From Lacihabitans soyangensis (lineage in GTDB: Bacteria > Bacteroidota > Bacteroidia > Cytophagales > Spirosomataceae), in assembly GCF_024343775.1 (NCBI RefSeq), contig NZ_RJUF01000175.1:62001-126000 (forward strand): DNA of 64,000 bases, given 5' to 3'. How positions within the stretch are numbered: position 1 is the first letter of the stretch; every line of letters begins with the position of its first letter. Positions 42,823 to 50,832 of this stretch are shown one piece after another. The position numbers were made by a program, and so were the translations under genes. The notes under the pieces are model-generated. The model was not told the origin of the DNA and made no database searches. It saw nothing but the letters and a program-made list of their open reading frames with translations.

Positions 42823-44361
42823 ATGCCAAAATATTTTTTGATACTTATTCTTGTAAGTAAGTTAGTCGTGGCCCAACAGCCCAAAATTGTTCTTCCTTCA
42901 TACAAAAACTGGAATGTGGTCAGAGAGGGTTCTGAATTGAGTTTTAAGTTAAATGTTAATCCCGATACTCTAAAAAATGGCTACAATTTCGGGATTCAAC
43001 AGGGTAAAATAGTGGGTATGACCCTTGATTCCTTGGGTAATTTTAATTGGAAACCAGCCTATCACTTGGTAGACAGAATCGAATCTGACAGAATATTTCA
43101 AATAGTAGTGGTGGCCAAGGGAAAGGAGGGTCAGCAAATTACGGATATTTTGGACATCAAGGTCTTACACACCAATAGACCACCGGTTTTAAATGATTTG
43201 AGCACGTTTTATGTGCAGTTTAATAGTCCCAATACCTACAAAATAGATGCTGAAAAGGCCTTTGATGAGGATAATGATCCGATCGTTTTTGTACCCATGT
43301 TAGAAACTTTACCTGAGGGTATGAATATATCTACTCAGGGTGAAATTACTTGGAGGCCTTCTAACAATCAGTTTAATTCATTGAAAGACAAGCCTCTTTA
43401 TATTGAGTTCTTGATTCAAGACCAACCGGCCAAAACACAAACCAAAGGGAAGGTAAAAATAGAGGCTACGCAAATGGATTTACCTCCCCAAATTACGGTC
43501 ATACCTAAAAATGAAAATTTGCTAATAAAGGAAAACGAGAACGTGAATCTGCGGTTTTACTTATCGGATCCCAACGGCGACGATGATATCCAGGTTTTCG
43601 ATTTCCTAACCAACCAAACAGGTATACCTAAAACGAGCCTGATAAAAAACACGAATAACCAATATGAGTTTGTTTGGATTCCTGGTTATGAGTTTGTTCA
43701 AGATCCCAAGGATACTTTGGGTTTTTATATAGATTTTTTTGTTTTAGATAAAACCCAAAAGCGTGAGGTAAAAAGGATAAACTTTACCATTAAGAATACC
43801 GTTAATGAGGCCGAACTTGATAAGAAAAACTACGGACTTTACTACGGCACCTTAGCCAGAGCCTGGGAACTATTAGAACAGCTCAAGGAAAAAGAAGAAG
43901 AGCTGAAAAAAGCCTACAACAGATCTAAAAAAGGGAAAAAGCAGAGGTCAGTACTTAATGCGTCTTTGGGTGCTACAACGGGCTTGTCTTCTATTTTATC
44001 AAAAAATAATCCTGATACACAGCGATTGATATCTACATTTGGCGGAACCACGGTTTTGACGATAGGTACTTTGGAGGCTACTGAGGTTATCGGAAAGTCC
44101 ATGAAAGACCTCATAGATAGGTTGAATTATGTGATAGAGAAGAAAAACGAACTACAGACCAAAGGAGATATTTTTTCGAGAGATTTCTCCTTGAAAGCCG
44201 CCCGAAGAAGCCCAGATTTTATTAAAAAAGTGGATGATTTTATGGGTACCATGAATCTCAAAGGTCTGGTGGCTCTGGAGCTAAATGCCACATGGGAAGC
44301 TAAAAATCAGCCCACCGAAAAAAATATCGAAAAGACATTTAAGGATTTTGTGAGCTGGTGA
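42823..44361 (+). CDS. Exported Ig/cadherin-like protein with coiled C terminus
   Basis: The ATG at 42823 gives 512 residues with a signal peptide (about 1-18); an earlier in-frame ATG at 42772 would overlap the previous gene and lacks a signal sequence. Three Ig/cadherin-like segments are seen (about 25-130, 130-230 and 230-345) with typical G-x-I-x-W-x-P strands (T-Q-G-E-I-T-W-R-P-S). A long coiled-coil region (K-E-K-E-E-E-L-K-K-A-Y-N-R-S-K-K-G-K-K) and a hydrophobic Gly/Thr-rich stretch (about 400-435) follow. The hydrophobic patch could insert in a membrane. No catalytic motif seen. The gene starts 8 bp after the conserved unknown gene. Confidence 0.7.
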   Translation: MPKYFLILILVSKLVVAQQPKIVLPSYKNWNVVREGSELSFKLNVNPDTLKNGYNFGIQQGKIVGMTLDSLGNFNWKPAYHLVDRIESDRIFQIVVVAKGKEGQQITDILDIKVLHTNRPPVLNDLSTFYVQFNSPNTYKIDAEKAFDEDNDPIVFVPMLETLPEGMNISTQGEITWRPSNNQFNSLKDKPLYIEFLIQDQPAKTQTKGKVKIEATQMDLPPQITVIPKNENLLIKENENVNLRFYLSDPNGDDDIQVFDFLTNQTGIPKTSLIKNTNNQYEFVWIPGYEFVQDPKDTLGFYIDFFVLDKTQKREVKRINFTIKNTVNEAELDKKNYGLYYGTLARAWELLEQLKEKEEELKKAYNRSKKGKKQRSVLNASLGATTGLSSILSKNNPDTQRLISTFGGTTVLTIGTLEATEVIGKSMKDLIDRLNYVIEKKNELQTKGDIFSRDFSLKAARRSPDFIKKVDDFMGTMNLKGLVALELNATWEAKNQPTEKNIEKTFKDFVSW

Positions 44362-44428
44362 AATTGCATTCCGTTTTCTGCCTCATTGGCTCTTTTTTGA
44401 TTTAAATTATTGAATAAAAGGTAATTCT

Positions 44429-44456
44429 AATTCCTTCATAAAAGGAATTTATTTTT
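44429..44456 (+). terminator. Terminator after the 42823 gene
   Basis: AATTCCTT (44429-44436), loop CATAA, AAGGAATT (44442-44449), followed by TATTTTTA. The stem is A/T-rich, so strength is moderate. Confidence 0.55.
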
Positions 44457-44608
44457 ACATCAAATAGGAATCTTACCGCTCAAAAATATCTTCGAAAATT
44501 TAGCGAAAACTTCTTGGTTGATATGCTATTAATACATATCTTCATTCTAAAGATTGAAGTTTCAGTCTTGAACAAAACTATTTGTTTCACCTAAATAGAA
44601 ATGTGAGT

Positions 44609-44965
44609 ATGAAAATCGAAGTAAATGCAGTGCACTTCAGTGCCGACAATGGACTAAAACAGTTTATCCAAAAAAAACTTAACAAACTCGAAACATTTTA
44701 TGACAAAATAATAAGCGGTGAGGTCTTTCTCAGATTAGACAAAGGAGAGAAGATTAATACACACAAAAAACTAATTGAAATCAAGCTTAATTTACCGGGA
44801 AATTCGATATTCGTGAAAGAGTCGGGAGACACTTTCGAAGCGGCGACTGACCTAGCAATGGACACATTAACGAGAAAAGTGAAACAGTTCAAAGAAAAGT
44901 CGAAGACCATCGGTCGGGATATGCCAGAGGCACTAGTTCCCGAAGAAGTCGAAGAAGATTTATAA
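44609..44965 (+). CDS. hpf: Ribosome hibernation promoting factor (HPF/RaiA family, short form)
   Basis: The ATG at 44609 (MKIEVNAVHFSADNGLKQFIQKKL) gives 118 residues, which is the short HPF type. Motifs: V-H-F-S-A-D-N-G-L at the N terminus, then G-E-V-F-L-R-L-D, E-I-K-L-N-L-P-G and F-E-A-A-T-D-L-A-M-D-T-L-T-R-K-V-K-Q-F-K-E-K, ending in an acidic tail. It binds the 30S decoding region to silence ribosomes in stationary phase; short forms usually act with a second factor. A 247-bp upstream gap probably holds its promoter. A terminator shared with convergent tsaB follows. Confidence 0.9.
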   Translation: MKIEVNAVHFSADNGLKQFIQKKLNKLETFYDKIISGEVFLRLDKGEKINTHKKLIEIKLNLPGNSIFVKESGDTFEAATDLAMDTLTRKVKQFKEKSKTIGRDMPEALVPEEVEEDL

Positions 44966-44968
44966 AAG

Positions 44969-44997
44969 AAAAAGCCCTGATTTTAGGGCTTTTTTGT
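44969..44997. terminator. Bidirectional terminator between hpf and tsaB
   Basis: AAAGCCCT (44971-44978), loop GATTTT, AGGGCTTT (44985-44992), flanked by A-run and T-run. The tsaB stop codon (44983-44985, minus strand) lies in the loop, so the terminator overlaps the tsaB coding end. Confidence 0.85.
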
Positions 44998-45654
44998 TTT
45001 AAACATGTATTCTTTCAGATAATATGGCTCAAACAATATGAGATCCTCAAAATCACCATTGCGATATTTTTCATAACATATTGGGCCAGAATATTTTGCT
45101 GATGGCAAAAGTACTTCCTCCAGGAATCTGGCGTTAGGATGTTCAATTACACCCCTACACTTGGTACTTCCCTCACCTATAAAAAGTACGGTATTCGTTT
45201 CTAATACATCTGCGAAACTATCGCTATCTACAATTACTGCTTCTACGTCTGAAACTCTTTTCTTCGTTACACCATCATAAAAAGCTGCATAGATTTCCAT
45301 TCTTCTGGCATCTATCATTGGGCAGATCATTTGTGGTGATATCCCGTAGACCTGCTGTGCAAGTACATCTAGCGTTCCGTATGATAAAAATGGCTTGTCC
45401 AGAGCAAAAGCCAAGCCTTTGGCAGTAGAAACTGCTATTCGAAGGCCTGTGTAAGAACCTGGTCCTCTGGCCACTGCCACTGCATCTAGGTTTTTTTTGC
45501 TCACTTTAGCAGTGAATAGAACATTTTCTATCAAAGTAGTAAGCATTTCTGCCGAGGAACGGTCAATTCTAGATTCGGAAGAAGAAACCAATTCTGGGCC
45601 ATCAAATAGGGCCACTGAGCAGCCAGTGGTGGAGGCATCTATCGAAATTATCAT
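44983..45654 (-). CDS. tsaB: TsaB, tRNA t6A modification complex subunit
   Basis: The 223-residue product has the TsaB/ASKHA fold opening M-I-I-S-I-D-A-S-T-T-G-C-S-V-A and the hallmark A-R-G-P-G-S-Y-T-G-L-R-I-A-V-S-T-A-K-G-L-A. It forms the TsaB-TsaD-TsaE complex that installs threonylcarbamoyladenosine on ANN-decoding tRNAs. It overlaps the upstream S41 protease gene by 4 bp (45651-45654), so translation is probably coupled. Confidence 0.95.
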   Translation of the reverse strand: MIISIDASTTGCSVALFDGPELVSSSESRIDRSSAEMLTTLIENVLFTAKVSKKNLDAVAVARGPGSYTGLRIAVSTAKGLAFALDKPFLSYGTLDVLAQQVYGISPQMICPMIDARRMEIYAAFYDGVTKKRVSDVEAVIVDSDSFADVLETNTVLFIGEGSTKCRGVIEHPNARFLEEVLLPSAKYSGPICYEKYRNGDFEDLILFEPYYLKEYMFKTKKP

Positions 45655-47324
45655 TTGCCGGCTAATATAGATTTGTATTTCTGTGGATTTGCAAATAACC
45701 TCAAGGCCTCCTGAATATCTTTGTCTTTTTCAAATGCCACAAACTTCATGGCTTTTTGGTAGTAATATCTACTCAAAATCTCAAGTTCTAAGGCCTCTTT
45801 AATTTGATCCCAGTTTTTCTTTACCAAACCTTGTGTGTTCTGGTCTGCTACTTTTTTAAGTTCATCTAGGCTACTTTTCATTTTAGAGTATTCACCACTT
45901 TCTTTTGTGCTTTTTATCAATGCCTCTATCGCCTTCTGATCGGCCGTTTCATACACATACTTTTGTGTTTTTAACCAGCTATCAAACTCACCCATGGTTT
46001 TATTGTTAAGGCTGAAATTCTCCTTGGGCTTTTCGTTTTGGTTGTCAAAATAGTACTTATTGGCATAGTAAAATATCATTTTGTTTTTTATCAATGCCTT
46101 TACATACTCTGACTGGTCCGCAGATTTTGTCGTTATATCGGGGTCAATTCCTGCACCATCCAATACCATTCTCCCGCCTTTGGTTTTAAACGGTACTCGC
46201 AAGGAGTCTGGAAGTTTTCCAAAACTTCCGTCGGTTTGTCTATGACCGTAATCAATGGCCTGAATACATCTACCCGATGGAATGTAATATTTTGAAGTAG
46301 TTACTTTGATTTTGGTGTTGTAGCTTAGGTCTTTCGTGATTTGTACCAAGCCTTTACCAAACGATCGTTGACCAATAAGTACTGCTCTATCATAGTCTTG
46401 AAGCGTTCCACTCACGATTTCTGAAGCTGAGGCACTTCGGCCGTTTATTAGAACCACAATTGGCATTTCTGTATCCAATGGCTGCTCTTTGGTTTGATAT
46501 TTATAATTCCATTCCTTTACTTTTCCTTTGGTTTCTACTACCAAAAGGTTTTTGGGTAAATAAAAATTACAAATTTCTACGGCCATATTCAGTAATCCGC
46601 CAGGATTGCTTCTGAGGTCAATCACTAGATTCTTCATTCCTTTGTCTTTCAGCTCTAAGGTGGCCGTTTTTATTTCTTTTGCAGCTGTTCTGCTGAAATC
46701 AGTCAGTTGAATATAGCCCACTTCGTCGTTTATCATGCCATAGTGTGGGACGTTTGGAGTTTTTATAACATCTCTGCCAACGCTAATTTGCAAAGGTTTC
46801 GACTGACCAATTCTATCCAATGATAGTTTTACCGAGGGTCCAGTTTGGCCTTTTAGTAACCTACCAAACTCCGCATCGTTTTTGTCGGTAACATCAACAT
46901 TGTTGATTTTCGTGATTCTATCCCCTATTTTTATTCCAGCCTTATCTGCAGGTGAATCTTCATAAAGCATGGCCACTATATGCTTACCCTCAAAATATTC
47001 TATTGTAGCTCCAATACCATTGTAGGCACCAACATTCATCGTAAAATAGTCCTCTATTTCATCTTCTGGGTAAAATACGGTATACGGGTCTAACTCTTTC
47101 AGCATGGCTTGAATACCCACACGCATGGCCTTAGTAGGGTTTATTTCGTCAACGTAAAGTGCATTGAGCTCTTTATACATTGTGGCAAATACATCAAGGT
47201 TTTTTGCAATTTCAAAAAGCCTGTCGTCTACTTTATAAGCCGAAATACCTAAGGTCGTCAAGAGGAATAAACCAATTAGCGAACGTTTTACGGTTTTGTT
47301 CATTTTCTGAAAAAAGTTCTTCAT
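45651..47324 (-). CDS. S41-family C-terminal processing peptidase
   Basis: The 557-residue product has a membrane-anchoring or signal segment (about 13-30). A PDZ domain (about 85-165) follows, then the S41 protease domain with Y-I-Q-L-T-D-F and D-L-R-S-N-P-G-G-L-L. The catalytic dyad motifs are G-R-S-A-S-A-S-E-I-V-S-G (Ser near 315) and R-S-F-G-K-G-L-V-Q (Lys near 341). The C-terminal helical extension (about 410-557) is typical of Bacteroidota CtpA/Prc-like forms. It degrades or processes exported proteins from their C termini. It is divergent from the 47428 gene. Confidence 0.93.
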   Translation of the reverse strand: MKNFFQKMNKTVKRSLIGLFLLTTLGISAYKVDDRLFEIAKNLDVFATMYKELNALYVDEINPTKAMRVGIQAMLKELDPYTVFYPEDEIEDYFTMNVGAYNGIGATIEYFEGKHIVAMLYEDSPADKAGIKIGDRITKINNVDVTDKNDAEFGRLLKGQTGPSVKLSLDRIGQSKPLQISVGRDVIKTPNVPHYGMINDEVGYIQLTDFSRTAAKEIKTATLELKDKGMKNLVIDLRSNPGGLLNMAVEICNFYLPKNLLVVETKGKVKEWNYKYQTKEQPLDTEMPIVVLINGRSASASEIVSGTLQDYDRAVLIGQRSFGKGLVQITKDLSYNTKIKVTTSKYYIPSGRCIQAIDYGHRQTDGSFGKLPDSLRVPFKTKGGRMVLDGAGIDPDITTKSADQSEYVKALIKNKMIFYYANKYYFDNQNEKPKENFSLNNKTMGEFDSWLKTQKYVYETADQKAIEALIKSTKESGEYSKMKSSLDELKKVADQNTQGLVKKNWDQIKEALELEILSRYYYQKAMKFVAFEKDKDIQEALRLFANPQKYKSILAGK

Positions 47325-47399
47325 TATTTTATCTCAAGTAATATTCTAAAACGCCAATTTTATGAATAACGTTTATATAAATGTAAATTTTACAATTTG

Positions 47400-47407
47400 T
47401 ACCTTTG
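47400..47407 (+). promoter_or_regulatory. Candidate -7 element upstream of the 47428 gene
   Basis: TACCTTTG matches TAnnTTTG, 20 bp before the ATG, inside a small GTACCTTTGTACC palindrome-like stretch that could also be an operator. Confidence 0.4.
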
Positions 47408-47427
47408 TACCAAAGTAAACATCAGCA

Positions 47428-47766
47428 ATGACAATACCAAAATTAAAATTTGGGCAAAACATTTTATTAGCCATAGGATTCTCAATCATTCAGGTGCTTA
47501 TTATTCACTTTGCACCGATAATTTATATTTCTCTTCTTTTTATTATACTGTTTTCGTTGGTTTATGGTTTATTAGAGCCGCAAAGGGGTTGGATTTTAGC
47601 TTTGATTCAAATTGTTCTTGTGATTCTGGGCTATTGGATACTTCGGTTCTCAGGTTTTGTGGCGGTAAAACCAGACGAAGCCATTTTTGTTACGCATGTG
47701 AGTTTCTTTCCTTCTTTGGCTGCGAGTTTTTTAACGAGTTTCCTTTTCAAGTCTACCAAGGACTGA
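47428..47766 (+). CDS. Small membrane protein, unknown function
   Basis: The 112-residue product is almost all hydrophobic, with four helices (about 10-30, 32-50, 55-75 and 88-107) and basic residues at the loops. The C-terminal K-S-T-K-D tail and first-loop charges suggest the N terminus is inside. No family recognised. Its 3' end overlaps rnpA (47731-48117, opposite strand) by 36 bp, and it is divergent from the S41 protease gene. Confidence 0.65.
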   Translation: MTIPKLKFGQNILLAIGFSIIQVLIIHFAPIIYISLLFIILFSLVYGLLEPQRGWILALIQIVLVILGYWILRFSGFVAVKPDEAIFVTHVSFFPSLAASFLTSFLFKSTKD

Positions 47767-48117
47767 CTTCATGGCTTTTTCTAACACAAGGTAATCGAGG
47801 ATTTCGTTAGCAACATAAACCAAGGCCAGTGACATAACCTGCGGGAAGTATATTTTATTGAGTCTGTAAGCTTCTTTTGTTCTTCTCTTAATAGTGTTAC
47901 GGTCTGTAGCATTTTTGAATTTCCGTTTTGAGACCGAAATCAAGACTTGTGGAAAATGCGATGCAAGTTCTGTTTCTGTTTTCTCGGTTAAATAAATGAC
48001 TTTGTACGGGTAAATCAAAAAGGAGTGGTTATTAGCTGATGTACGGTCAAAGAGTGCCGAAATCACCTTTTTGCTTTTAATTCGCTCTTTTTTACCGAAA
48101 CTATCCTTTTTGTTCAC
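47731..48117 (-). CDS. rnpA: Ribonuclease P protein component
   Basis: The 128-residue product begins at GTG (48115-48117); no in-frame ATG is nearby. The RNR motif is visible in N-A-T-D-R-N-T-I-K-R-R-T-K-E-A-Y-R, preceded by the strand S-V-S-K-R-K-F-K. It binds RNase P RNA and helps process tRNA 5' ends. It follows rpmH on the same strand, as in most bacteria, but a terminator-like hairpin at 48130-48152 separates them. The gene overlaps the 47428 membrane-protein gene by 36 bp. Confidence 0.95.
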   Translation of the reverse strand: MNKKDSFGKKERIKSKKVISALFDRTSANNHSFLIYPYKVIYLTEKTETELASHFPQVLISVSKRKFKNATDRNTIKRRTKEAYRLNKIYFPQVMSLALVYVANEILDYLVLEKAMKSVLGRLEKETR

Positions 48118-48129
48118 TGAGGTATATAT

Positions 48130-48152
48130 GAAAAAAGCCGCAATAAGCGGCT
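48130..48152 (-). terminator. Terminator-like hairpin between rpmH and rnpA
   Basis: On the minus strand: AGCCGC (complement of 48147-48152), loop TTATT, GCGGCT (complement of 48136-48141), then a T-run. It lies between rpmH and rnpA and may reduce rnpA expression relative to rpmH. Confidence 0.75.
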
Positions 48153-48183
48153 AATATCTTAATAAAATGTAAAACCTCAAATC

Positions 48184-48339
48184 TTATTTGTGAGATTTTT
48201 CATCCGAAACCGATAGCTTAGCTCTACCTCTAGCACGACGAGCTGTAATTACTCTTCTACCGCCTGGAGTAGACATACGCTCACGAAATCCGTGTTTGTT
48301 GGTACGCTTTCTATTTGATGGTTGGAATGTACGTTTCAT
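48184..48339 (-). CDS. rpmH: Ribosomal protein bL34
   Basis: Translating the minus strand gives 51 residues: [39 protein letters not shown], then a short Bacteroidota-type tail [11 protein letters not shown]. The [11 protein letters not shown] and H-G-F-R-x-R-M-x-T motifs are diagnostic of bL34. It is upstream of rnpA on the same strand, the usual order. Confidence 0.98.
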   Translation of the reverse strand: MKRTFQPSNRKRTNKHGFRERMSTPGGRRVITARRARGRAKLSVSDEKSHK

Positions 48340-48436
48340 ATCCTTTTTCTATTAATTTTCTATTAATTTTGTTCCTCGATCCTGAATTGGACTGCAAAGG
48401 TATCAAATATTTTCTAATAAAAAAACTCCCGTTCTA

Positions 48437-49846
48437 ATGATTCAATACTTTTTTTCATTTCTTCCAGAAAATAACCTTGTCGATATCAGGATTTTGATAC
48501 CAAAGGTACAAGAAAAAAGTTTGGAGTTACATTTGCCTATGTGGCGGCCTGGCAGGTATCAATTGCAGAATTTTGTCAAAAATGTTTTGAATTTTAGTGC
48601 AAGGGTACAAAATGGAGAAAAACTTGAATGGCGAAAATCACAAAAGAACATTTGGCAAGTAGCTGATACCCAAGATAAAAACGTAGAAATTCGCTATCAA
48701 TATTTCGCAAAGGAGCTAAATGCGGGTTCAAGTTTTGTCAACAAACATTTTTTGTACGTCAATCCGGTTAACTTATGTTTGTATCTGCCAAAGTTAATTA
48801 ATGAAACTTTCGAAGTAAATATTTACAGAGAAAGTACCGAAAGTGAATATTCTGGCGGTTTAGGTGTCGTTTCATACGGAAATACTTTGAAACTCCAGCC
48901 AAAAGATTTTCACCACTTTTTTGATTCACCATTTATTATCTCCAAAGGCATTTTGCATGAAAGATTTAGTGTGGGTGAAGTTTGGTTTCATGTTTGGATT
49001 GAAGGAGTTTTTCAGATAGACAAACAAAGGTTAATCCGAGATTTATCTAAAATTGCTGAAACGCAGATTCGTATTTTTGGTGAATTTCCAGAGCAGGATT
49101 ACCATTTTATGCTGATTGTACCCGAAAATACCTTTTATCATGGTGTAGAGCACCGAAATTCCACAGTGATGGTTTTAGGAGAAAACGGAGTTTTGCCTGA
49201 GACCTATTATAATGATTTACTGGGATTGGCTTCTCACGAGCTGTTTCATGCTTGGAATATAGCCAAGATTCGACCAAAAGAACTACTTCCATATGATTAT
49301 GGAAAAGAAAATTACTTCGAGACCTGCTTTGTAGCTGAAGGTTTCACGACATACTATGGTGACAAAATCTTGCTTGAAAGTGGTGTTATTGGCTATGAAG
49401 AGTATCTTCATGAGCTCGAAACAACTTTTCGTAGGCATTTTGAAGAGTCAGATAATGCCTCACAATCTCTGCTTGAAAGCAGTTTTGATCTTTGGGTTGA
49501 TGGTTATGAAAAAGGAACTCCAAACAAAAAAGTAAGTGTTTACAGCAAGGGAGCCATTGTGGCTCTGATTTTGGATCTGAAGATTAGGGCAAAGTTTAAG
49601 GAAAAAAAATCTTTGGATCACGTCATGAAGGTTTTATGGAAAAGGTATGGTGACATGAAACGGGGTTACACCTACCTTGATATCCAGAAAATTGCTGAGA
49701 GAGTATATGGAGAGAATCTAAGAGAATATTTTGAAATAGCCATCGAAGGAAATGGTTCAATCTTTGATTACACCAGCTCGCATTTGGTGTATCTAGGACT
49801 GCAACTAGAATGGATAGAGGACAAATGCCGACTTAAGGTTCTGTAA
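48437..49846 (+). CDS. M61-family aminopeptidase-like protein without PDZ domain
   Basis: The 469-residue product has no signal peptide. The M61 catalytic motif is L-A-S-H-E-L-F-H-A-W-N (His267, Glu268, His271) with the third ligand in V-A-E-G-F-T-T-Y-Y-G-D (Glu301). The N-terminal beta domain (1-170) has L-P-M-W-R-P-G-R-Y, as in glycyl aminopeptidases. Family members in Bacteroidota are about 580-620 residues with a C-terminal PDZ domain, which is absent here: the protein ends at L-G-L-Q-L-E-W-I-E-D-K-C-R-L-K-V-L. It probably cleaves N-terminal Gly or Ala residues. Confidence 0.88.
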   Translation: MIQYFFSFLPENNLVDIRILIPKVQEKSLELHLPMWRPGRYQLQNFVKNVLNFSARVQNGEKLEWRKSQKNIWQVADTQDKNVEIRYQYFAKELNAGSSFVNKHFLYVNPVNLCLYLPKLINETFEVNIYRESTESEYSGGLGVVSYGNTLKLQPKDFHHFFDSPFIISKGILHERFSVGEVWFHVWIEGVFQIDKQRLIRDLSKIAETQIRIFGEFPEQDYHFMLIVPENTFYHGVEHRNSTVMVLGENGVLPETYYNDLLGLASHELFHAWNIAKIRPKELLPYDYGKENYFETCFVAEGFTTYYGDKILLESGVIGYEEYLHELETTFRRHFEESDNASQSLLESSFDLWVDGYEKGTPNKKVSVYSKGAIVALILDLKIRAKFKEKKSLDHVMKVLWKRYGDMKRGYTYLDIQKIAERVYGENLREYFEIAIEGNGSIFDYTSSHLVYLGLQLEWIEDKCRLKVL

Positions 49847-49931
49847 TTTCGCAATTACTAACAAAATATCACTAAAAATTGAGCTTTTTGACCATATTTC
49901 AAAGTGTTGAAAGTTAATTTGTTTCAAACAC

Positions 49932-49965
49932 TTGCATATTAATAGATTATTTTTTAGTATCTTTG
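49932..49965 (+). promoter_or_regulatory. Promoter of the 50016 operon
   Basis: TTG (49932-49934) and TATCTTTG (49958-49965) are separated by 23 bp, matching the Bacteroidota TTG-N17-23-TAnnTTTG promoter. The start codon at 50016 gives a leader of about 45 nt. The motif is followed by GCAGCC, as in many strong promoters of this phylum. Confidence 0.55.
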
Positions 49966-50015
49966 CAGCCGTATTTGTTTCAGATACTACATTTTAGATA
50001 CATTATTGGTTTTTT

Positions 50016-50825
50016 ATGAGTAAACTGCGTATTTTATACATCTCCTCCGAAATTGATCCCTTTTTAGAAATTTCAGAAATCGCCTCTTTGTTAAGGAAAC
50101 TCCCACAGGAAATGCAGGAAAGAGGCATGGAGATAAGGATACTGATACCACGATTCGGACTTATCAACGAAAGAAAACACAGACTTCACGAGGTGGTTCG
50201 TCTTTCGGGCATAAACATAAGCATTGGAGAGGAGGAGAAACCATTGATTATCAAGGTAGCATCTATTCCTTCTGCTAAACTGCAGGTTTACTTCTTAGAC
50301 AACGAAGATTATTTCCAAAGGAAGACTGTCTTTACTGACAAAACAGGTAATTTCTACGATGACAACGACGAGCGTGCAATTTTCTTCTGCAAAGGTGCGT
50401 TAGAAACAGTGAAGAAACTTGGATGGGCACCAGACGTAGTGCATTGTACAGACTGGATGACTGCTTTGATTCCTTTGTATTTAAAGACTACTTACAAAAA
50501 CGACCCTATTTTTAAGAACACCAAAACCATTTTTACGGTATTCAATAATGTCTTTGAACACAAATTCACCGACGATATGTTTCCTAAAGTAAAAATGATG
50601 GATATAAGCGATGAGAACTTGGCCAATCTTAGGTCTCAAGATTTCCTCGGTTTCATAAAAATTGGTTGTCAGTACGCCGACGTAGTTGTTACTGCAAACC
50701 CATCCTTGAATGATTCAATAAAAAATGCGTTGAATGAAACGGCAGACAGACAGATTGATTCTTTTATTGATGACGAAAACTCCGCTGAAACATTCTTTAA
50801 CCTTTACACGGAGCTGGCAGATTGA
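50016..50825 (+). CDS. Glycogen/starch synthase-like protein (N-terminal half only)
   Basis: The 269-residue product matches the N-terminal (GT5, Glyco_transf_5) half of glycogen synthase: I-L-Y-I-S-S-E-I-D-P-F, M-E-I-R-I-L-I-P-R-F-G, then P-D-V-V-H-C-T-D-W-M-T-A-L-I-P-L-Y-L. The ADP-glucose-binding K-T-G-G-L motif expected after the first strand is replaced by L-E-I-S-E-I-A-S-L-L, and the whole C-terminal Rossmann domain is missing. It is therefore unlikely to be an active synthase. The form is common in Bacteroidota, often beside a DUF4270 gene as here (7-bp gap). Its real role is unknown. Confidence 0.85.
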   Translation: MSKLRILYISSEIDPFLEISEIASLLRKLPQEMQERGMEIRILIPRFGLINERKHRLHEVVRLSGINISIGEEEKPLIIKVASIPSAKLQVYFLDNEDYFQRKTVFTDKTGNFYDDNDERAIFFCKGALETVKKLGWAPDVVHCTDWMTALIPLYLKTTYKNDPIFKNTKTIFTVFNNVFEHKFTDDMFPKVKMMDISDENLANLRSQDFLGFIKIGCQYADVVVTANPSLNDSIKNALNETADRQIDSFIDDENSAETFFNLYTELAD

Positions 50826-50832
50826 TTATTTT

